64,000 nucleotides of DNA from JAJRZL01 sp964557855. GTDB taxonomy: Bacteria > Zixibacteria > MSB-5A5 > GN15 > FEB-12. The translations under genes were made by a program, and so were the position numbers. Under the pieces are notes generated by a model. That model was not told where the DNA came from. It was given only the letters and a program-made list of their open reading frames with translations, and made no database searches. The first letter of the stretch is position 1; each line of letters opens with the position of its first letter. The DNA is taken from contig CAZLBP010000002.1 in NCBI GenBank assembly GCA_964557855.1, forward strand, positions 1-64,000, in the 5' to 3' direction. Below, in pieces: positions 35,055 to 44,575 of the stretch.

Positions 35055-36479
35055 TTAGCAGGCTGGCGGGGGAGGACCGCCCTGGAACAGATAATCGACC
35101 AGATAAGACAAATCAGCAACATCGATCGGACCGCCTACTCCGATTATCCCGTCGACATTCCCCTCCTCGGTGCAGGGGGGAGGCGGACCGGCCTTGAATA
35201 GGAAATCCACCAGATAGGACAAATCGGCCACGTCAACGGGCCCGCCGCCACCTATAACTCCATCCACGTTACCCCTGTTTTGACAACAATTAGCGTTACA
35301 TTGGGAAGCGACTCCGTCCGGAACGATCTTGAGCACTTCTCCGTTAGTGAAATCGGTAATGTATTGCTCACCAAGGGCATCTTCGCCGAAGGACGTGATG
35401 TTTCGGCCGCTCAGCCCGAGTTCGCCGGTCCGTTCGGTCGAATCCGTAAGATTGACTCCATCGTAACGAAACGACCACACCTGCCCGCTGCAATAGTCAG
35501 CGTAGAAATACGTTCCCTGCAAATCCGGAATTGCACAGCCGCGATACACGAAGCCGCCCGTAATTGAACATTTAAATGGACTGCCGCCATGTCCATAAGT
35601 AGTTATGGGATCATCCAGCACCCCGCCCGGGTCACAGTTCGTCGCCGGATTATAACAACTGTCGCCTTCCTTTAAACGCCAGCCCCAATTTTCTCCACCG
35701 GTGCTGGAAGCATCCTGGAAATTGATCTCCTCCCATTCGTTCTGTCCGACATCCGCTATATACAGGTCACCGGTCGCCCGGTCAAAACTATACCGCCATG
35801 GATTACGTAGACCCATATGCCAGATTTCATCAAGTGTATCGACGGCACCGACGTAAGGGTTGTCTGCCGGTATTGCGTAAGGACTGCCACCGTCAACATC
35901 TATGCGCAGCATTTTACCCAAATACGTCGTCGGATCCTGAGCCCGATTGCCGGGGTCACCGCCCGAACCGCCGTCGCCCAGTCCGACATACAGGTAGCCG
36001 TCAATCGGACTAAAAGCCAGCATCCCGGCATTATGGTTCGTAAACGGCTGTGCGACCGTCAGTATGGTAAACCGACTTCCGCCGTCCGCTACGTCTGGGT
36101 CGCCGGAAACCTGAAAGCGATCAATGTAAGTGCTGCCGTCATTTCCGGTGTAGTTTACATAGAAATATCCGTTGACGTTATATTGCGGGTGAAACGCCAT
36201 GCCCAGCAAGCCCTGCTCATTGCCACTGCTGGTGACAAGTGCGTCAATATCGAGAAACGGCGTCACTGCCAGGGAATCGTTTTTGTATATTCGGATTCGC
36301 CCGGGCTGCTCAATAATAAAAATGCGGCTCGTGTCTCCCGGAGCCGCTGTCACATAGACAGGGTCGATCAAGCCAAAAGTCACCAGTTCTGTCGTCAACG
36401 GCGTGTCCGCTGCTGAGTAGCCGAACAGAGTCAGCAGTACAGCCGCGCCGGTAGCCAGGGTGCGTGAAGTCTTTCTCAT
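35055..36479 (-). CDS. PQQ-dependent sugar dehydrogenase-like protein with dockerin-like tail
   Basis: The signal peptide starts at ATG 36479 (AAAGGAG 10-11 bases upstream); an in-frame TTG at 36500 overlaps the ribosome-binding site. 474 residues. Residues about 25-385 are a six-bladed soluble glucose/sorbosone dehydrogenase propeller: GRIRIYKND, NEQGLLGMAFHP, HNAGMLAF, YVGLGDGGSGGDPGNRAQDP, GLRNPWRYSFD and YIADVGQNEWEEIN. In this family the propeller binds PQQ and calcium and oxidises sugars. Extra Cys near residue 290-340 suggest disulfides. Two dockerin-like repeats follow, GNVDGVIGGGGPVDVADLSY and its copy, each ending in Pro and Cys. It is the only recognisable enzyme here with both a catalytic propeller and the docking tail. 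Confidence 0.9.
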   Translation of the reverse strand: MRKTSRTLATGAAVLLTLFGYSAADTPLTTELVTFGLIDPVYVTAAPGDTSRIFIIEQPGRIRIYKNDSLAVTPFLDIDALVTSSGNEQGLLGMAFHPQYNVNGYFYVNYTGNDGSTYIDRFQVSGDPDVADGGSRFTILTVAQPFTNHNAGMLAFSPIDGYLYVGLGDGGSGGDPGNRAQDPTTYLGKMLRIDVDGGSPYAIPADNPYVGAVDTLDEIWHMGLRNPWRYSFDRATGDLYIADVGQNEWEEINFQDASSTGGENWGWRLKEGDSCYNPATNCDPGGVLDDPITTYGHGGSPFKCSITGGFVYRGCAIPDLQGTYFYADYCSGQVWSFRYDGVNLTDSTERTGELGLSGRNITSFGEDALGEQYITDFTNGEVLKIVPDGVASQCNANCCQNRGNVDGVIGGGGPVDVADLSYLVDFLFKAGPPPPCTEEGNVDGIIGVGGPIDVADLSYLVDYLFQGGPPPPAC

Positions 36480-36667
36480 AACCAATGCTCTCCTTTGCAA
36501 GTAGGATTAACTTTGTTACATATGTGTGCTCTTGTTTTACTAATTCGAATCCTATCGCTGTAAACGACATGTGGAGTGGCTGGACCCATGATACTCACAA
36601 CGGGTCCGCGCGTCAAGTAGTTCCTGAGCTCGGGATTTCGATTGAATGATGAACCGGGTGTCAGACT

Positions 36668-38029
36668 TTACAGGTCGAAGATTTTACCCGGATTGAGTAT
36701 GCCCTTCGGATCGAACTGTCGCTTGATCTTTCGCATCAGCTCGACCGACCCGCCGTGCTCCAGCCCAAAGAGATTCTTGTGTCCCAGGCCGATCCCGTGC
36801 TCGCCCGACACTGTGCCCCCCATTTCAATTGTCTTCTTGATAACTGCGTCGTTGATATCAAGCGCCCGCCGCCATTCCTCGGTGTTGTCCGGCCTCGCGA
36901 GCATGAGGGCGTGAAGCAGCCCCATCCCAACGTGCCCGAACGTGTGGATAAGAATGTCCTTTTCCGTGGCCGTCTCATGGCAGAACTCGACCATCTCGGG
37001 CAACTTTGATATCGGAAAAGCAACGTCGTTGCGAATTATGCTGTAACCCGGCTTCCGGTGCTTGATAGCATCCGTGGCCCAGTGGCGAATCTCCCACGGC
37101 CGCTGCCCGTCCTTCAACTTTATCCTGTGACCGCCCAGTTCAGTGCAGATACTCTCAGCCTGTTCCGCGTTCGATTCCAGTACTTGCCTGGGACCATGGT
37201 ATTCCAGAAACAGGGAGGGGAATTCTTCAAGATTGTAGTCCTTTAGTTGATTCAAAGCCTCGATAATAGCCCGATCGAGAAACTCGATAGCGGCTATGTC
37301 GAGTCCGTATCGCCGCATCTCGGATACCGCCTTTGACGCTGACACTTCATCCTCAAAGATAAACGCATCCTGATGTCTTTCTTCAGGTACTCCAGCTAAC
37401 CTTATGGTAATAGAGTGGATAACAGCCAGCGTTCCTTCGGACCCGGCCACCAGTCCCACCAGGTCATAACCGCTGGATCGCTTGATAGCGCGGTTCCCGA
37501 GTTTCATCAACTCCCCGGTCCCGGTAACTATCCCCAGTTCAAGGACGTACTCACGCGTCCCGCCATATTTGACGGAATAGATCCCGCTCGCATTGGTGGA
37601 GACCATACCGCCGATCGTAGCCAGGTCTCCCGACCCGCCCGGCGAGGGCGGGAAGAAGAGGCCGTCGTTTTTGAGGCGGGCGTTCAGGTCATCATAGATG
37701 ATCCCCGGCTCAACCTGCACCTGCAAATCCTCGGGCCAGTAATTGATGATGTTGGTCATTTTGCTCAAATCGAGGACAATGCCGTTTTCAAGCGGAATGG
37801 TCGAACCTTCCAGCGCGCTCCCGCCGCCCCGCGTCGTAATTGGCGTGCCGGACTCATAACAAATCACGACAATCTCCCGGATTTCATCGGCATTCATTGC
37901 CCAAACTACCGCCAACGGGCTCACCCCGGGCAGTGTCGATTCATCTTGCGAAGCTACCGCCAGCACATCCGGATGAGTCGAGAACTGCTCCGACGGGACT
38001 ATCTCACCGAGCCTATTTAGAACATTCAT
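36668..38029 (-). CDS. FAD-linked oxidase, GlcD/D-lactate dehydrogenase type
   Basis: 453 residues from ATG 38029; a TTG three codons earlier is possible and no ribosome-binding site is strong. An FAD_binding_4 domain has ITTRGGGSALEGSTIP, then PPSPGGSGDLATIGGMVSTNASG and SSGYDLVGLVAGSEGTLAV. The C-terminal FAD-oxidase domain has IHTFGHVGMGLLHALML, SGEHGIGLGHK and the end FDPKGILNPGKIF. Conserved His of GHxGxG and GEHGIG are present. Expected reaction: oxidation of a 2-hydroxy acid (glycolate or D-lactate) to the 2-oxo acid. There is no adjacent iron-sulfur partner (GlcF), so it may work alone. Cytoplasmic or membrane-peripheral. Confidence 0.92.
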   Translation of the reverse strand: MNVLNRLGEIVPSEQFSTHPDVLAVASQDESTLPGVSPLAVVWAMNADEIREIVVICYESGTPITTRGGGSALEGSTIPLENGIVLDLSKMTNIINYWPEDLQVQVEPGIIYDDLNARLKNDGLFFPPSPGGSGDLATIGGMVSTNASGIYSVKYGGTREYVLELGIVTGTGELMKLGNRAIKRSSGYDLVGLVAGSEGTLAVIHSITIRLAGVPEERHQDAFIFEDEVSASKAVSEMRRYGLDIAAIEFLDRAIIEALNQLKDYNLEEFPSLFLEYHGPRQVLESNAEQAESICTELGGHRIKLKDGQRPWEIRHWATDAIKHRKPGYSIIRNDVAFPISKLPEMVEFCHETATEKDILIHTFGHVGMGLLHALMLARPDNTEEWRRALDINDAVIKKTIEMGGTVSGEHGIGLGHKNLFGLEHGGSVELMRKIKRQFDPKGILNPGKIFDL

Positions 38030-38106
38030 GCCGCTCAATGTAAGTGTTTTCTGGCAAAAAGAAACAGTTATAGGGAGCTAGCTCATTACTCGGACCTGGC
38101 CGTCAA

Positions 38107-38841
38107 TCAGTAGCCGGAACGAATCACCCGTCTGATCGGAATCGTAAACCGCGTCCGATCGGCATCATCACACTCAATAGTGATCGACTTCTCAAATTCT
38201 GATTCGATACCCTCCTGACTCAGCTCAATTCTGCCCGTGATGGTCTGGCCGGGTCGTATGCTTCCAGGGAGATAGATGGCTCCAACCACATCTGGTCGAG
38301 TGATTACGGTAATCTTGATCGATTCATCAGACAGGTTGGTGACCTGAAATTCCACCTCGTCTCTGACGACTTCCGAAAACTGGCTGATGTCCAGCTTGGC
38401 CGGGCTAATAAGCAAAGGAGAAGTGGTATCCGGGATGGGCGTGACGACGGAGTGAATCGAGACGTATATGTCAGGTGGACCCTCATTCGTTGTGATCCTT
38501 ATTCTCTTTGTTAATTCCGACCGATATGATTTTGTGGAGAATAAGATTTCAAGTCCGACACTGTCACCGACAGCAAGCACATCCTGCTCCAGAGGTGCTT
38601 TGGTACAGCCTCAGCCAGGGACGACTCTGAGTATCTCCACCGGCTGATCTCCGGTCGAATAAAGCCAGAACGTATGTGAGACCTTGGCGTGTTGCGGTAC
38701 GATTCCAAAGTCGAAACTGTCCTGCTTGATTGTCAACTGTGGACCTGGTGGCGGATTAATCATCAGCCTATCGGAATTGTCGCAAGTCGAAAGCATCAAA
38801 CTGGCGATAATCAGCCAACCTGTTAACACAACTTTTCTCAT
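38107..38841 (-). CDS. DUF1573 domain selenoprotein candidate (in-frame TGA at 38611-38613)
   Basis: 244 residues when read through the TGA; GAGG lies 8 bases before the ATG. The signal region ends near Cys20 and may be lipidated. DFGIVPQHAKVSHTFWLYS is followed by V-V-P-G-U-G-C-T-K-A-P-L, with U at residue 77 and Cys at 79. The surrounding residues match the 33416-34156 protein closely, and the two genes differ at many other sites. So the TGA has been kept in two diverging copies, which argues against a sequencing error or decay. The second Ig-like domain runs to IPIRRVIRSGY. It is next to the cohesin-like protein gene (10 bases), suggesting co-expression. Same unknown role as the other copy. 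Confidence 0.86.
38575..38600 (-). promoter_or_regulatory. Candidate bacterial SECIS hairpin
   Basis: AAGCAC (+11 to +16 from the TGA) pairs with GTGCTT (+31 to +36). After a C/T mismatch, TCT pairs with GGA (one G-U pair), leaving a loop starting GG (GGAGCA). The outer stem is the same as in the other DUF1573 gene although the loop sequence differs. Confidence 0.58.
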
Positions 38842-38851
38842 TATGTAATCC

Positions 38852-39940
38852 TCATCTTATTAACACCAGCTTCCGCGTCTCTGTACCCCAATTACGAGTC
38901 GCAATCCGCGCATAATAAACGCTATTCGGCACCCGGCTGCCCGACTCGTTTGTACCGTCCCAGGTGAACAGATGCTCCCCGGCCGGGTAGACCACCGTCC
39001 GTTGCAGTATCCTCTGTCCCAGAACATTGTAAATAGTGACTGTAACTTCATCCCGGACAGGCAGGCTGAAGCCGATCTGTGTTAGATTGCCGAACGGATT
39101 CGGATACCCCGGCGTCGTTTCGAAATCCACCGACGGGATATCATCGACATAATCCTCCACATCCACCGGATACAGACACGAAATCTCGATACCGCCGTTA
39201 TGAAAATCAACTGACCTCGTCGGCGGATCATGTCCCGGCTCCGGATGGTTCAAACACGTATCCTGCGCACCTAACAGCGTAGGGAAGGGGCTCGTTGCTG
39301 AGATCAGGGCACCATCATAATCATAAACGATATCCGATAGCAACAGCGAGTCCCCGGTTACGTTTGAAAGCGAGTTGTCGCCGCAATCGATCCAGAAGAA
39401 CTGTATAGGTACGAAATCGCAGGCACGTGTCGTATCGTCGGTGACCAAAAAGTCCAGCGTAAAGAGTGTCGCCGGCAGCGAACTCGGCAGGAAACAGGAT
39501 GGATGAAAGGGGCCGTTGTTGGTCTCAGCAATACTGACTATACGCACCATTTGATCCGGACAGTCTCCCTCGCATTCTTCCGGGTCGACTGCTAATGAGA
39601 GAAAGTACTCCCAGGCGCAACCGTCCGTCTCCGAGAACAGTGCCTCACCTTCTATTACCCCTTGAAAGGTCAAGGCGGCACTGTCGTAAGCGATGAGAAA
39701 GTCAAAACCGCCCAGATGGATTGCACCGCTCTCCAGTACCACGTCCAGTAGCTGATGCTGCCCCAGCGAGGCATCCTCGATCTTCTCAATTCTGATCACA
39801 GGCAATGCAGTTTGCGCCAGGCCATCGAGGCAAAAGCACACAACCAGCATCAGTAGTACCACCGACACAATGAGCCGTTTGCTGATATCTTGTTGTTCGC
39901 AACTAAATGTCAATCCGATTTCATCCTTCCTAGTATTCAC
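38852..39940 (-). CDS. Cohesin-like secreted protein with FlgD-like/T9SS-type sorting domain
   Basis: 362 residues from GTG 39940; a TTG at 39913 is an alternative start nearer a GGAAGGA sequence. Residues about 20-43 form the signal peptide. Residues about 50-190 resemble a cohesin fold: LDVVLESG, GGFDFLIAYDSAALTF, VIEGEALF and LFTLDFLVT. Conserved Cys pairs and a Trp-Glu-Tyr-Phe segment accompany it. The tail from about residue 275 (GYPNPFGNLTQIGFSLP, NVLGQR, VYYARIATRNWGTETRKLVLI, in pieces) is a sorting domain. Its middle is clearly related to the next gene (CFLP, FFW-x-DCGDN, FPTLxGAQD and S-x-DF-x-NGG). Confidence 0.82.
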   Translation of the reverse strand: MNTRKDEIGLTFSCEQQDISKRLIVSVVLLMLVVCFCLDGLAQTALPVIRIEKIEDASLGQHQLLDVVLESGAIHLGGFDFLIAYDSAALTFQGVIEGEALFSETDGCAWEYFLSLAVDPEECEGDCPDQMVRIVSIAETNNGPFHPSCFLPSSLPATLFTLDFLVTDDTTRACDFVPIQFFWIDCGDNSLSNVTGDSLLLSDIVYDYDGALISATSPFPTLLGAQDTCLNHPEPGHDPPTRSVDFHNGGIEISCLYPVDVEDYVDDIPSVDFETTPGYPNPFGNLTQIGFSLPVRDEVTVTIYNVLGQRILQRTVVYPAGEHLFTWDGTNESGSRVPNSVYYARIATRNWGTETRKLVLIR

Positions 39941-39966
39941 CTGCCATCAGGTGATTCGACCTGACT

Positions 39967-40138
39967 ACGGGTGGCAACCCCAAACTCTGTTTGGGATTGT
40001 GATGTGTCGATTCTCAGATCGACACGCAAAGGAACCCAGCCCACCGATGCTTTCTCGTAGGGACAGGTCGCGACCTGTCCGCTGTAGGGGTACCCCCATG
40101 TGGGTACCCTGCAAGCGGGCGACCACATCGGGTCGCCC
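39967..40138. repeat. Cluster of palindromic repeats, left copy
   Basis: 39967-40026 is a two-hairpin element (CCCAAAC/GTTTGGG and TGTCGAT/ATCGACA) nearly repeated at 42808-42866. GGACAGGTCG/CGACCTGTCC at 40061-40080 is a perfect 20-base palindrome. Then come paired GGGTACCC blocks around 40088-40109 and GGGCGACC/GGTCGCCC at 40117-40138. The last element abuts the stop of the 40139-42670 gene. Confidence 0.8.
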
Positions 40139-42670
40139 CTACTTCAGCAACACCATCTTCATCGTCTCGCTTGTGCCGTCGTTGGTCCGCAGGTAATAGT
40201 AATACACGCCACTGGCAACGGATGATCCGCTGCTGTTCACCCCGTCCCATCCGATCTGATGGTCCCCGGCCGTGAACCTATACGCCTCTCCATATACATA
40301 TTGCCCGAGTGAATTAAACACTAACAGATCCACCTGACCCGGCTCGGGCAAATGGAATCTGATTTCAGTTCTATTGTTAAACGGATTGGGATAGTTCTGG
40401 GAGGCCTCTAAACCGGGTTCGCTTCCCGGTTCCTGACCTCCGTGTCCTGCTGCGCTCGAGTCAAATATAATCGCAACCTTTCCGCCGTCATAAGTGGCCA
40501 GCGAAATGTCCAGCAGCGTGCCGTCCCCGCCGCCCCATGCCATCAGGCTACCGGACGAAAAAGACTGATTGGCTTCAAAAGAGTAAATCAAGGCCCTGGT
40601 CACGTCCGCGTGACTGTCATACGCGTACTTCATTTCCATATTATCTTTCCATAGATTGAAATTGACTTGGCCCTGAACCACCAAATGCGCCGCTCCCAAC
40701 TCATCATTTGTCTGTAAATCTATCGTGCCCGGGTGGACAATTACTGTGGCTTCACCCGCCAGTAGCGAGTCCACGTACGGCAGTGCATCGCCGGTGATAA
40801 TACGCTGCAAATAGACAAAGTCCTCTATAGTCAACGGCTCTTCGTCTTTGTTGATGTCCGATTCTGCAATCTGAGCTGACATATCTATAGTGAAAACCCC
40901 GGTGCCGAATGCGAAGTAGTTGGAGAAAAGGACAGCATCTGCGATTTCATACGCGGTCAGATTCAGGTTCAAATCTCCTGTCCCGTCGACTTGATGGGGA
41001 CATACAATCTGCACCCCGCCGTTGCGGAAATCTATGGACCTGATGCGACTTAACCGGAACGGGCCGTCGATAACGAAACACTCGTCCTGAGCGCCGTGAA
41101 GAGTAGGAAAAGAATCTTGTGACGTCATGATACTCTCCTCGTAGTCACGTATAACATACGAGTAATGAAACGTGTCTCCGTTCGGCGAGGTTGTAACATT
41201 GTCCCCGCAGTCGAACCAGAAAAAACGGAGGGGCAAAAAGGCGCATTCATATGTTTTGTTCTCCGTCACCAGGAAATCGATCGTAAATAAAGTTACCGGC
41301 AGACCGTCGGGCAGAAAACAATTTGGGTGATTGGATCCGTCGTTTGTCTCAGCAATACCCACGATTCGGATCAAACCACTCGGGCACTCCGGTTTGTCGC
41401 AATGTTCAAGTGGTCCGTACCGGTAGGTGAAATACTCCCAGCCGCACCCCGCGCTGTCGGAAAAGAAGGCTTCCCCGGGAGTTACGGCCTGAAAGGTGAG
41501 TGCCGCCCGGTCATAGCCTATCAGAAAATCGAATCCCCCAAACTCGGCGATTGCGCTGCCCAGCGTGAGGTCCACATATTCATGCGTGCCCATGTACGTT
41601 TCCTCAGTCGTTTCGAGACTGAAAGACATGAGCGCTTGCGATGTCACCTCGACCGTGAATTCGCAATAAACGGTGTCGTCTCTGGTAAGTGCCACGAGAC
41701 GAACATAAAACGACTGACCGATATCGGACGGCTCCGGCTCGTATACCAGATCTCCGTTCCGTTCAATCTGCACAAATCCTGACGGCGTCGGTGAGATTGA
41801 GTCTAAATATACTCTCACCCGGCGCATTGAGTATAGCTCTATGGCTGCGATGGGAATTCGGAGAGTCGATGGATGCTCAGCAACAACGGTGTCGAAACAG
41901 GGACCTTCTGTGAATACCACCGAACCCAACTCGACCGCTTGCGCCATCTCATAGTACAGGTCACACGATGATGTATCGCGCCCGTCAGTCACCCACAGTG
42001 TCACATGATACCGACGCCCGACTTCACGCTCATCACTTGCAAATACCAGCCCCTTTCTACCGTCCAGATACATCTCTCCAATCGGAGGCGGCTCAACGGT
42101 GAACCAATGCTTCATATGCTGCGGACAGCGGTCTGCATCCGTCAATCTAAAAGGCGACACTTTCTGGGTGCCGGCTCCGATCACAACAGGTGTTCCACAA
42201 TCGTACTGAGTCCACTGTATTTCGGGGGGCGTATTCTCCACGACCACCTGAAACACACACCGGTCCCGCCCGGTCGTCATCATATATCCCTGATGGGCCG
42301 CAATCACCACCGTCTGCGTATCACCCGACTCCGTAACATCCGGTGCATACTCCCAGATACCCGTCACTGGATCTATGGTACCCGGCCCGGAGACGAGCGA
42401 GTACCGAATCGGCGTCATGCTTAAGTCGGACCCCAGGGATCGGCTTTCCGCTTTGATCGGCGCCGACAAATGGTCACAATGCGACCCTACAATCATGTCG
42501 GGACACTCGACAAATCGAGGCGGCCTCTCGAATCCGCTTTGTGCTACGGCCGTAGCCGCCATCAGCCCCGCCCCGAGCAGCATGGCTACTATTGTTCTTG
42601 TGGCCGATCCAAAGCGACGCGCGCGCACTCTTGCGGCGGAGCCCTTTTTCGTGATTTTGCTATTCTGCAT
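40139..42670 (-). CDS. Large secreted protein with cohesin-like and dockerin-like regions and sorting domain
   Basis: 843 residues; GGAG is 8 bases before the ATG. The signal peptide ends near residue 44 (AVAQ). Residues about 50-345 are three repeated Ig/cadherin-like units (PPRFVECPD, VENTPPEIQW). Residues about 350-500 resemble the cohesin-like module of the neighbour: GGFDFLIGYDRAALTF, GEAFFSDSAGCGWEYF, FLPDGLPVTLFTIDFLVT. Residues about 570-650 carry a dockerin-like segment with acidic loops and SDINKDEEPLTIEDFVYLQRI. A beta domain follows, and the tail from about 755 (QNYPNPFNNRTEIRFHLP, SGVYYYYLRT) is the sorting domain. It is flanked by direct copies of the same repeat cluster. Binding partner unknown. 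Confidence 0.84.
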   Translation of the reverse strand: MQNSKITKKGSAARVRARRFGSATRTIVAMLLGAGLMAATAVAQSGFERPPRFVECPDMIVGSHCDHLSAPIKAESRSLGSDLSMTPIRYSLVSGPGTIDPVTGIWEYAPDVTESGDTQTVVIAAHQGYMMTTGRDRCVFQVVVENTPPEIQWTQYDCGTPVVIGAGTQKVSPFRLTDADRCPQHMKHWFTVEPPPIGEMYLDGRKGLVFASDEREVGRRYHVTLWVTDGRDTSSCDLYYEMAQAVELGSVVFTEGPCFDTVVAEHPSTLRIPIAAIELYSMRRVRVYLDSISPTPSGFVQIERNGDLVYEPEPSDIGQSFYVRLVALTRDDTVYCEFTVEVTSQALMSFSLETTEETYMGTHEYVDLTLGSAIAEFGGFDFLIGYDRAALTFQAVTPGEAFFSDSAGCGWEYFTYRYGPLEHCDKPECPSGLIRIVGIAETNDGSNHPNCFLPDGLPVTLFTIDFLVTENKTYECAFLPLRFFWFDCGDNVTTSPNGDTFHYSYVIRDYEESIMTSQDSFPTLHGAQDECFVIDGPFRLSRIRSIDFRNGGVQIVCPHQVDGTGDLNLNLTAYEIADAVLFSNYFAFGTGVFTIDMSAQIAESDINKDEEPLTIEDFVYLQRIITGDALPYVDSLLAGEATVIVHPGTIDLQTNDELGAAHLVVQGQVNFNLWKDNMEMKYAYDSHADVTRALIYSFEANQSFSSGSLMAWGGGDGTLLDISLATYDGGKVAIIFDSSAAGHGGQEPGSEPGLEASQNYPNPFNNRTEIRFHLPEPGQVDLLVFNSLGQYVYGEAYRFTAGDHQIGWDGVNSSGSSVASGVYYYYLRTNDGTSETMKMVLLK

Positions 42671-43115
42671 CAGACCATCTCCACTGCAGTATCATTATAG
42701 ATCATTATAGATCAATATAACCTGAATGCCGGATTTGTCAATAATGCCGTAAAGGAACAGTGTGGCCCCGGCCTGTTATCGTGCCGAACTGACAGGTACC
42801 GTCAAAGACGGGTGGCCACCTCAAACTCGTTTGGGGTGGTGATGCGTCAATCTTCTGATCGACACGTACTTCGCCCGACCGTACAACCACTCCAGGTGCC
42901 CAAAAAAACGTTTACTGCCATCCAAAATCCCGTACATTAGGTTTTTCATGCGTGCCGTCAGGTAACCTTAGTGGCGGTCGGAAGTGTCAGGCGGGCTCGT
43001 CTGACACTACAGCTGTAGGGACAGGTTGCGACCTGTCCGTTGGAGGTAGGTCGAAATCCCGCTTCGGGTTTCGACAACGGAACTGATTGAGAATAGAGAG
43101 AAACCGAATTCAGCC
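42671..43115. repeat. Intergenic repeat region, right copy of the palindrome cluster
   Basis: No gene. 42808-42866 matches 39967-40026 at roughly five of six bases. AGTGTCAG (42983-42990) pairs with CTGACACT (43001-43008). GGACAGGT (43019-43026) pairs with ACCTGTCC (43031-43038), matching the palindrome at 40061-40080. Order of elements is the same as in the left copy. Confidence 0.78.
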
Positions 43116-44570
43116 GTGCCGAACGATAAGAAACCAAAACAGAAAAAAGTAAAGCCCCAGGTTCTGAAGGGCTTTCGGGATTACCCGCCTGACGAGCAGA
43201 TCGCCCGCGAGGAGATGTTGGGGAAACTGAAAGACGCGGTCGAACTGATGGGGTTTCTCCCTATCCAAACGCCGTCGCTGGAAGCTGCCGACACCTTGCT
43301 GGGATCGCATTACAACGAGGAATCCCTGGCTGAACTGTTCGGATTTCGCGGACCGGACGAGGTCGACATGGCGCTGCGTTACGAATTCACTGTCTCGCTG
43401 GCCCGCTACGTCGCCTCGCAGCCGAATCTGCCCCTGCCGTTTCGTCGGTATCAGTACGGCCACGCCTGGCGCGTCGACAAGCCCGGCCCCGGTCGCTATC
43501 GCGAATTCATGCAGTTCGATATCGATATCGTCGGAACCCTCAACATGCTGGCCGACGCCGAGATTATTGCCGCCATGATCTCCATATTCGAGCATCTCGG
43601 ACTAGAACGCTTCAAAGTCCGCTATTCCAACCGCAAAATCCTCAACGGCCTGATACATTACGCCGGTATGCCCGCGGAGCGCGGGCCCGACGTCATGCGC
43701 GTGATTGACAAGCTGGACAAGCAGGGATATGAAAACGTGATGCTGGAACTGGGACCGGGAAGAGTGGATACTTCCGGCGACAAAATCGAAGGCTTACGGC
43801 TCGAGGACAAGCATATCGCTGAAATCGAAAAGTTCCTCGGCATTGCGCAATCCTTACCCGACGAGCAGCTTCAGCAGGCGACGGACTTACTGGGACATAT
43901 TGAGTCGTCCCGGGTTGGCCTGGAGGAGATCCGCAGGATTCAGAACTACCTTGGCGCCATGCGTGTCGACGTCAACAAAACGGCATTCGACCTGACTATC
44001 GTCCGCGGCCTCGGCTATTACACCGGCCCGGTGTTCGAAACGACCCTGCTTGATCTCCCCGAGTACGGCTCTATGTTCAGCGGCGGGCGATATGATAACC
44101 TCGTCAGCCGTTTCACCGGCCGTCAGATCCCCGGTACCGGCGCCTCCGTTGGGCCGGACCGCCTGCTGGCTGCGCTGCTGGACCTAAAGGCCATAGAACT
44201 TAAACAGGCCACGTCACAGGTCCTTGTCACGATCATGGACCGCGAGCGCATCCCGGACTATCTAGGTATTCTGCACGAACTGCGCGAAGCCGGTATCCCG
44301 AGCGAAATCTACTCCGGCGACACCAAAAACCTGACGAAGCAGATCAAGTACGGTGACAAGGTCGGAATCCACTTTGCAGTCATCGCCGGCTCCGACGAAT
44401 TCGAAAACAATCAGGTCACGGTCAAAAACCTGATCGCCGGCCGCGAAAAGGCCGAACAAACGACCGACCGCGAGGAGTGGCTTAAGGCGGAGGAGATACA
44501 GGAGACGATTCCGAGGAGTGATTTGGTAGGGTATATGAAAGACTGTATGGCGAAACTACAGAGGAGGTGA
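43116..44570 (+). CDS. hisS: Histidyl-tRNA synthetase
   Basis: 484 residues from GTG 43116; the ribosome-binding site is weak. Class II aminoacyl-tRNA synthetase: GFRDYPPDEQIAREEML at the start, motif 2 PFRRYQYGHAWR, then the histidine-specific signature RGLGYYTGPVFE. Motif 3 covers GGRYDNL with GTGASVGPDRLLAAL, and a C-terminal anticodon-binding domain ends the protein (VLVTIMD ... GIPSEIY). It charges tRNA-His in the cytoplasm. It is a little longer than the E. coli enzyme (424) because of a basic N-terminal tail and an acidic C-terminal tail. It is followed by a membrane-protein gene whose ribosome-binding site overlaps its stop. Confidence 0.95.
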   Translation: MPNDKKPKQKKVKPQVLKGFRDYPPDEQIAREEMLGKLKDAVELMGFLPIQTPSLEAADTLLGSHYNEESLAELFGFRGPDEVDMALRYEFTVSLARYVASQPNLPLPFRRYQYGHAWRVDKPGPGRYREFMQFDIDIVGTLNMLADAEIIAAMISIFEHLGLERFKVRYSNRKILNGLIHYAGMPAERGPDVMRVIDKLDKQGYENVMLELGPGRVDTSGDKIEGLRLEDKHIAEIEKFLGIAQSLPDEQLQQATDLLGHIESSRVGLEEIRRIQNYLGAMRVDVNKTAFDLTIVRGLGYYTGPVFETTLLDLPEYGSMFSGGRYDNLVSRFTGRQIPGTGASVGPDRLLAALLDLKAIELKQATSQVLVTIMDRERIPDYLGILHELREAGIPSEIYSGDTKNLTKQIKYGDKVGIHFAVIAGSDEFENNQVTVKNLIAGREKAEQTTDREEWLKAEEIQETIPRSDLVGYMKDCMAKLQRR

Positions 44571-44575
44571 ACGAA

